Positions 5,843 through 9,034 of a stretch of 9,034 nt of DNA are shown here, in pieces. The notes under the pieces were generated by a model, which had not been told where the DNA came from, ran no database searches, and worked only from the letters and a program-made list of their open reading frames with translations. Origin of the DNA: Clostridiaceae bacterium (GTDB lineage Bacteria; Bacillota; Clostridia; Saccharofermentanales; DTU023). Position 1 is the stretch's first letter, and each line of letters starts with the position of its first letter. The stretch is from NCBI GenBank assembly GCA_012800135.1, contig JAAZJV010000315.1, positions 1-9,034 of the forward strand, written 5' to 3'. The position numbers were made by a program, and so were the translations under genes.

Positions 5843-5889
5843 CTCGATGCAGTGTGTTAAACTTGAGGGCAGTATAAGCAGGTGAGAGT

Positions 5890-6195
5890 ATGAAAATAGT
5901 AGACGTATATCAATGCGAAACAGATGAGTGGATTCCGTTAGAACTAATGGCGCGGGTTCGTTATAGTGGTGAGTCTTTTGGTGTTGAAGGATTGACAGAC
6001 GGAAAAGATTATTACATCGTCCGTGATAAATATGGTTACCCAAAAGTTGTTGATGATAGTGGTGAAGATTACATCTACGACCTAGTTAATCCACGTCCTC
6101 TGGACAATTCTTCCGTTGGAGGTAGGTTTGAAATACTTGAGGATTATACCGGTGAAGTAACAAAAATTATAGAGCGAGGGTATACATCAGATTAA
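5890..6195 (+). CDS. Small phage-type protein, SH3-like/unknown
   Basis: The protein has 101 residues. The pattern ARVRYSGESFGVEGLTDGKD, then VVDDSGEDYIYDLVNPRPLD, then GGRFEILED resembles a small family seen across Bacillota phages and mobile elements, in my recollection without an assigned function. Alternating strands and glycines suggest a compact SH3-like beta barrel. AGGTGA lies about 5 bp before the ATG. It sits alone downstream of the repeat-rich region, and a separate small gene follows 71 bp later. The C-terminal eight or so residues may be variable. An accessory or helper-interacting role is possible; I assign none. Confidence 0.7.
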   Translation: MKIVDVYQCETDEWIPLELMARVRYSGESFGVEGLTDGKDYYIVRDKYGYPKVVDDSGEDYIYDLVNPRPLDNSSVGGRFEILEDYTGEVTKIIERGYTSD

Positions 6196-6266
6196 GACCC
6201 GATTATGACGCAATTAGAAAGGCTATCCAAGATGGATGGGGTTTCAGGCGGATAAGGAGATAGAGC

Positions 6267-6482
6267 ATGGATGACCTATCCAAAGAGGAAAAACTTCGTC
6301 TTGCTGATGTCGAAATCGGTAAGGCCTACCGGAGAGCCGAAATGTTACATAGTCAGCCGAATGTTCCGAGAGGTGGGCTCAGTGAGGCATCGAACAAAAA
6401 CTATTTTCTAGAGTTCGTCGAGGTACGAAAGAAAATTTTAGAAAAATACGATTTAACCTTTGAGGAATTTCGAAATAGCTAG
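6267..6482 (+). CDS. Hypothetical protein, 71 residues
   Basis: This small charged protein is probably two helices. The first is LSKEEKLRLADVEIGKAYRR; the second is FLEFVEVRKKILEKYDLTFE; a Pro/Gly-rich linker (QPNVPRGG) joins them. I recognise no family. A strong AAGGAGA lies 7-8 bp before the ATG, and a strong terminator follows 18 bp after the stop. It is therefore the last gene of a short transcript with 5890-6195, just upstream of the SOS-linked capsid promoter region. Its helical, charged make-up would suit a binding partner of a larger protein. No function can be read from the sequence. Confidence 0.65.
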   Translation: MDDLSKEEKLRLADVEIGKAYRRAEMLHSQPNVPRGGLSEASNKNYFLEFVEVRKKILEKYDLTFEEFRNS

Positions 6483-6500
6483 GACTTCGTCTCTCAAGCG

Positions 6501-6523
6501 AACCGCCATTTAGGCGGTTTTTT
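6501..6523 (+). terminator. Strong rho-independent terminator
   Basis: AACCGCC (6501-6507) / GGCGGTT (6513-6519) has a 5-nt loop and runs into T6 (6518-6523). It separates the 5890-6482 transcript from the capsid operon, so the capsid genes need their own promoter. Confidence 0.9.
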
Positions 6524-6592
6524 AATGCCCAAATATTACAGTTCTGTTACAGTCAGTTGGTCTTTTCACCATTTACACAGTTTATGAGCACA

Positions 6593-6604
6593 GAACGTAT
6601 GTTC
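6593..6604. promoter_or_regulatory. LexA/DinR (SOS) box upstream of capsid operon
   Basis: GAACGTATGTTC is a perfect match to the core of the Gram-positive LexA operator, GAACRNRYGTTY. The flanking bases (A and T) differ from the full consensus CGAACRNRYGTTYC. It is the only such box I find in the window. It lies 58 bp before the scaffold ATG, directly upstream of TACAAT (6608-6613), a good -10; the -35 would be weak (TGAGCA, 6585-6590, 17-bp spacing). A bound LexA would cover the spacer. This implies the capsid genes are derepressed by DNA damage. Confidence 0.75.
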
Positions 6605-6662
6605 TTTTACAATGATAGTACCGGATATGATGCCGGGAATAACTGAAAGGACATGCCTAAAC

Positions 6663-7196
6663 ATGGATAAAGACAAACTCAATAACGAAATGTTATCAAG
6701 TGAGGAACAGAACGCTGGCGAGGCGGTGCAACACGATCAGCAACCGGAACAGGTGAATACACCCGAGGAAACGCCCAAAAACAACAGTAGAGGCGATGGA
6801 AAGAAGCCCCGGATGTTCACGCAAGAGGAAGTGAACGAGATCATCAGGGATCGTTTAGCTCGTGTTAAACGTGGGGATGATCTGCAAGAGAAGGAAAGCG
6901 AGATAGAAGCGCGTGAGACTTCTCTAGCTGAACGTGAAGCTGAATTATCGCAACGTGAGAATAGACTGACCGCATTGACGCATGTCAATGAGATGGGATG
7001 GCCAGAGGCAACATTAAAGCTGATTGATTTATCAAGCGCAGAAGCAACGCAAGAGAGCTTGAGCATCCTTGATTCAGTCATGAATGCACAGAGGCCGAAA
7101 GGAGCCGGCGGCATGAGACACGGGGGAGCCGCAAGAACACAGATAGACGTTGCTGAAAAAGCCTATGACCAGCCCCCATATATGAAAGGCTTTTAA
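6663..7196 (+). CDS. Capsid scaffolding protein (DUF4355-like)
   Basis: This 177-residue protein should guide assembly of the capsid encoded next door and leave the finished shell. Residues 1-50 are acidic, Gln/Pro/Asn-rich and probably disordered. Then comes FTQEEVNEIIRDRLARVKRG (about 52-71), a signature of this scaffold family. A charged coiled coil (EKESEIEARE to REN, about 75-102) and a short helical domain follow. The tail is basic and Gly-rich (RPKGAGGMRHGG), a likely shell-binding end. I choose ATG 6663: GAAAGGA lies 11 bp upstream, whereas the in-frame ATG at 6612 has no ribosome site and overlaps the putative -10. The capsid gene starts 5 bp after the stop, the usual scaffold-shell order. 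No prohead protease is fused or adjacent. Confidence 0.85.
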   Translation: MDKDKLNNEMLSSEEQNAGEAVQHDQQPEQVNTPEETPKNNSRGDGKKPRMFTQEEVNEIIRDRLARVKRGDDLQEKESEIEARETSLAEREAELSQRENRLTALTHVNEMGWPEATLKLIDLSSAEATQESLSILDSVMNAQRPKGAGGMRHGGAARTQIDVAEKAYDQPPYMKGF

Positions 7197-7200
7197 TTAA

Positions 7201-8058
7201 ATGGCTATAGATTTAGTAACAAAATTCAGTAACAAGGTAGATGAAACCTTCACTACAGAAAGTAAGGCTTCCTTGTTGACTAATAAAGATTATGACTGGA
7301 GCGGAGCGCATACCGTGAAGGTATACAAGATTACCACCGCCCCAATGAATGACTATGACCGAGACGGCACGAAACAGCATGTAGTGACAGAGGGCAAAGC
7401 CCAGCTATCGCGCTATGGCTTGCTTGCCGGTCTGGATGCAACCACGCAAACAATGACGCTTAGAAAAGACAGATCATTTACGTTTGCCATTGACAAGCTT
7501 GATGCAGATGAGACGGTACAGGCTTTACAAGCAGGTACAGCCCTAGCACGTCAACAGCGTGAAGTACTCATTCCGGAGATTGATTCATACGTGATTAACC
7601 AGATGGCAACTAACGCGGGGCATACGCCTATGGCAAAAGAGCTTACAACCGTTAACATCTATGATGAGATCATGGCCGCGAATGCTGAATTAGATAACGC
7701 GGAAGCCCCGGAAGTAGGGCGTGTGCTTGTTGTGTCGCCTGACGTGTACTTGTTGCTCAAGAAGAACAAAGACTTCTTACAAGCGACTGATATCGCTCAA
7801 GACGTGAGGTTCAGAGGCGTTATTGCTATGGTTGACGGGATTGCCGTCATGCGTGTACCGGCAAACCGTTTACCGGTTAAATGCGGCTTCTTGTTAGCGC
7901 ATCCGGTAGCTACAGTTCACCCGGTCAAGTTATCAGAGTTCAAAATTCATAATGACCCGCCCTTTATCAGCGGTGATCTTGTTGAAGGACGCGTCGTATA
8001 CGATGCCTTTATTCTCGATAACAAGAAAGACGCGATCTATTATCAGGCAACGACCTGA
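7201..8058 (+). CDS. Major capsid protein (HK97-type fold)
   Basis: This 285-residue protein should form the icosahedral shell. It matches the pattern of Bacillota siphophage major capsid proteins without a cleaved delta domain. Features are DYDW near residue 30; a strand-rich E-loop-like region (about 40-95) ending in RKDRSFTFAIDK; a long spine-type helix (about 103-135); RVLVVSPDVYLLLKKNKDF (174-192); and VDGIAVMRVPANRLP (211-225). It closes with a typical C-terminal KIHNDPPFISGDLVEGRVVY (248-267) plus DAFILDNKKDAIY. Length is normal and the frame is intact. GAAAGG lies 11 bp before the ATG, within the scaffold gene. No portal, terminase, protease or tail gene accompanies it, which is the oddest feature of the window. 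Confidence 0.92.
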   Translation: MAIDLVTKFSNKVDETFTTESKASLLTNKDYDWSGAHTVKVYKITTAPMNDYDRDGTKQHVVTEGKAQLSRYGLLAGLDATTQTMTLRKDRSFTFAIDKLDADETVQALQAGTALARQQREVLIPEIDSYVINQMATNAGHTPMAKELTTVNIYDEIMAANAELDNAEAPEVGRVLVVSPDVYLLLKKNKDFLQATDIAQDVRFRGVIAMVDGIAVMRVPANRLPVKCGFLLAHPVATVHPVKLSEFKIHNDPPFISGDLVEGRVVYDAFILDNKKDAIYYQATT

Positions 8059-8116
8059 TCTTAGACAGACTGCTTTTACCTTCAAGGTAGTGTATGTGCT
8101 GAAAAAGCAGGAACGG

Positions 8117-8159
8117 AAGCGCTCTGACCGTACGCATAGCCGGAAAGGGCGCTTTCTTT
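8117..8159 (+). terminator. Possible terminator after the capsid gene
   Basis: AAGCGC (8117-8122) pairs with GCGCTT (8149-8154), followed by TCTTT. The loop is long (26 nt), so strength is doubtful. If it works, it would reduce read-through from capsid into the gene at 8169. Confidence 0.4.
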
Positions 8160-8168
8160 ATAAGAAAC

Positions 8169-8480
8169 ATGATTATAAAAACAAAAACGGGATTAATACG
8201 AGCGTCATTTGATTGCAATATCGTCGTTACAACGAACAGTAACGGACTGATTCACGCTCACTATTCAAGCTACAGGCTAGAAGATGACAAAGAACGAGAC
8301 TTTCGGAGTTTCAGGCCTATAGAGGTTGAAGACTGGTTAAAAGCAAAAGACGCACAAGCACGGCCACAAGAGCGCGTAATATGCGCGTCACGCAATGCCA
8401 TGAAGCTGATACCGTGGCTTACACAGATAGACGGTATTAGAAGCTTCAAGGCAGACGACAACACATTAAAGGTAATTTGA
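8169..8480 (+). CDS. Hypothetical protein, 103 residues
   Basis: I recognise no family. The N-terminal half is beta-rich (IIKTKTGLIRASFDCNIVVT), and the middle is charged (YRLEDDKERDFRSFRPIEVE). A helical segment RNAMKLIPWLTQI (about 75-87) precedes a short strand-like end. Only a weak AAGAAA precedes the ATG, and no better start exists in frame before residue 78. It lies 110 bp after the capsid gene on the same strand and before a strong terminator, so it may be the third gene of the SOS-linked operon. A minor head protein, size determinant or terminase-redirecting factor would make sense there, but nothing visible supports one over another. Confidence 0.6.
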   Translation: MIIKTKTGLIRASFDCNIVVTTNSNGLIHAHYSSYRLEDDKERDFRSFRPIEVEDWLKAKDAQARPQERVICASRNAMKLIPWLTQIDGIRSFKADDNTLKVI

Positions 8481-8536
8481 GGAAGAAAAACAACTCCAAT
8501 AAGCGGCTATTCATCTTTTTTCCTTTCCAATCCTAC

Positions 8537-8570
8537 AGAGAGGGCGACAAAACAGCCCTCTCTACTTTTT
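8537..8570 (+). terminator. Strong rho-independent terminator
   Basis: AGAGAGGGC (8537-8545) and GCCCTCTCT (8555-8563) form a perfect 9-bp stem with a 9-nt loop, then AC and T5 (8566-8570). It should end the capsid/8169 transcript. The next start codon lies only 5 bp beyond the T-tract. Confidence 0.88.
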
Positions 8571-8575
8571 AGCTC

Positions 8576-8938
8576 ATGGATATTCACAAGTATCTATCAT
8601 CTTATAAGTATGCTGACCCAAATATAGCCTTCTATCAGTCACGGATAGAGTATTACAGGCCGCTCATCGGTTTAACACGTAAATTAAACCAACTAGCCGC
8701 GAAACAGATGACCCACTATCAAGAACAGATACGCAAGCTGAAGACACTGAAGAAAGACATTGAACAAACAGTGAAAGAAGTTCCGTTACCGTATCGCAAC
8801 GCTCTATATTGCCGATATATTGAAGGCCTGACGATCAATGCCACAGCACACAAGCTACACTATGCACCAACGACGATTAGGCGGCATTTAGAACGAGGTT
8901 TTGAGATCATCGAAAACAATATAATTCAGAAAAGTTGA
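8576..8938 (+). CDS. ArpU/RinA-like late transcription regulator (sigma region 4-like)
   Basis: The protein has 120 residues. Residues 35-68 form a likely coiled coil (KQMTHYQEQIRKLKTLKKD). Residues about 70-112 resemble sigma-70 region 4: LPYRNALYCRYIEGLTINAT, then a turn, then TTIRRHLERGFEII. This matches the ArpU/RinA group of phage late-gene activators. In phages these usually sit before terminase genes; here it is the last gene of the element. The ATG at 8576 lies 5 bp after a strong terminator and has no Shine-Dalgarno sequence; the next in-frame ATG (residue 45) would remove the coiled coil. Expression may need read-through or leaderless initiation. It could activate the element's own late genes or tune the helper's. 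Confidence 0.72.
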   Translation: MDIHKYLSSYKYADPNIAFYQSRIEYYRPLIGLTRKLNQLAAKQMTHYQEQIRKLKTLKKDIEQTVKEVPLPYRNALYCRYIEGLTINATAHKLHYAPTTIRRHLERGFEIIENNIIQKS

Positions 8939-8943
8939 AATAA

Positions 8944-8963
8944 TTAGTATCAATTTAGTATCA
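8944..8963. repeat. Integrase arm-type sites, right pair
   Basis: TTAGTATCA occurs at 8944-8952 and 8955-8963, 11 bp apart, identical in sequence, spacing and orientation to the left pair (227-246). It ends 43 bp before the attR core. After excision the circle would have two arm pairs flanking one core. Confidence 0.8.
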
Positions 8964-8996
8964 TAAAAAAGCAAAAGCCCCACAGATAGGGGCTTT
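8964..8996 (-). terminator. Element-supplied tRNA terminator
   Basis: AAAGCCCC (8974-8981) / GGGGCTTT (8989-8996) forms an 8-bp stem. On the minus strand it is followed by TTGCTTTTTT, a good U-tract. It lies 10 bp past the tRNA 3' end, inside the element, so it replaces the host terminator displaced to 52-83. Confidence 0.8.
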
Positions 8997-9006
8997 CAGC
9001 GTCTAG

Positions 9007-9024
9007 TGGTGGAAGTGATGGGAA
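9007..9024. repeat. attR: attR core, 18-bp direct repeat
   Basis: This is the second copy of TGGTGGAAGTGATGGGAA. Together with the sequence to its right it rebuilds an intact T-arm and acceptor 3' strand of the tRNA gene, so this junction keeps the host tRNA functional. Element length between matching repeat positions is about 8,897 bp. Confidence 0.9.
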
Positions 9025-9034
9025 TCGAACCCAT
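9007..9034 (-). tRNA. 3' end of a tRNA gene, truncated by the window edge
   Basis: The reverse strand reads ATGGG, TTCGATT, CCCAT: a 5-bp T-stem with a 7-nt T-loop of the right form. A 7-nt acceptor strand CACTTCC, discriminator A and encoded CCA follow. The 5' acceptor would therefore begin GGAAGTG. The anticodon lies outside the window, so I cannot give the amino acid. Confidence 0.88.

Larger units (their letters stand above)
5516..5889. other. Non-coding region rich in inverted repeats
   Basis: No reading frame with a usable start exceeds a few codons here. From left to right the 374 bp hold: a GTGTCACGT/ACGTGACAC inverted repeat (5523-5548); an A/T-rich box (5549-5556); a terminator (5574-5612); ACATCTGA copies (5648, 5716, inverted at 5736); a two-stem hairpin (5702-5758); two TGATATCA palindromes (5721, 5765); GTAACGTTAC (5808-5817); and GCAACG/CGTTGC repeats (5819-5842). 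No consensus promoter is evident for the gene at 5890. Candidate roles are an activator-controlled promoter, a structured RNA, or the helper-recognised packaging site the element must contain. Confidence 0.5.

Noticed and set aside
6198..6263. Frame reading PDYDAIRKAIQDGWGFRRIRR after the stop of 5890-6195, suggesting a frameshifted tail or small gene
   Set aside because: There is no start codon or ribosome site in that frame, and a +1 shift from the upstream gene has no slippery sequence I can recognise. It may be chance, though the peptide looks protein-like.
6612..6662. Longer scaffold form starting at ATG 6612
   Set aside because: There is no ribosome site before 6612, it overlaps the TACAAT -10 candidate, and the first 17 residues do not resemble scaffold proteins.
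7952..8212. 86-residue frame overlapping the capsid 3' end
   Set aside because: It is an out-of-frame shadow of the capsid gene running into a hairpin. Its basic, low-complexity tail matches nothing.
110..9024. Integrative conjugative element or insertion sequence
   Set aside because: No relaxase, coupling protein, type IV secretion or transposase gene is present. Scaffold, capsid and ArpU-like genes point to the phage world.

Overview
The window holds one complete, very compact integrated element of about 8.9 kb, flanked by short stretches of host DNA. It ends at an 18-bp direct repeat (110-127 and 9007-9024) that copies the 3' end of a tRNA gene on the minus strand. The rest of that tRNA runs off the right edge. 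The host looks like a low- to moderate-GC Bacillota (Firmicutes). The basis is AGGAGG-type ribosome sites, TTGACA/TATAAT-type promoters, a GAACNNNNGTTC (DinR/LexA-type) SOS box, and phage families typical of that phylum. I cannot name a genus.

Layout, left to right. Host flank with the displaced tRNA terminator (1-109); attL with integrase arm sites (110-246); leftward integrase and Xre-type repressor (233-1713). A divergent lysogeny-type promoter/operator region (1714-1855) follows, then a rightward early operon: Cro-like protein, small winged-helix/Xis-like protein, and a primase-helicase fusion (1856-4273). A cluster of inverted and tandem 9-mers at 4225-4433 looks like a replication origin. 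Three small unknown genes follow (4472-5515), the last with a four-cysteine zinc-binding motif. Next is a 374-bp non-coding stretch rich in palindromes (5516-5889) and two small unknown genes (5890-6482) closed by a strong terminator. A LexA box (6593-6604) precedes a scaffold gene and a major capsid gene (6663-8058). An unknown small gene, a terminator and an ArpU/RinA-like sigma-region-4 protein (8576-8938) come next. The right end carries arm sites, a tRNA terminator and attR.

Interpretation. The order of modules (int-repressor / divergent early operon / primase-helicase / ori / SOS-linked packaging genes, inserted at a tRNA) is that of phage-inducible chromosomal islands such as SaPIs. 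There is no portal, terminase, protease, tail or lysis gene, so the element cannot make particles alone. Unusually, it carries its own scaffold and major capsid protein and no other recognisable structural gene. My reading is a phage satellite that supplies its own capsid shell while taking portal, terminase and tail from a helper. This differs from SaPIs, which remodel the helper's shell, and from capsid-forming PICIs, which carry a much fuller head-packaging set. The satellite call rests on gene content; the shell-substitution idea is inference.
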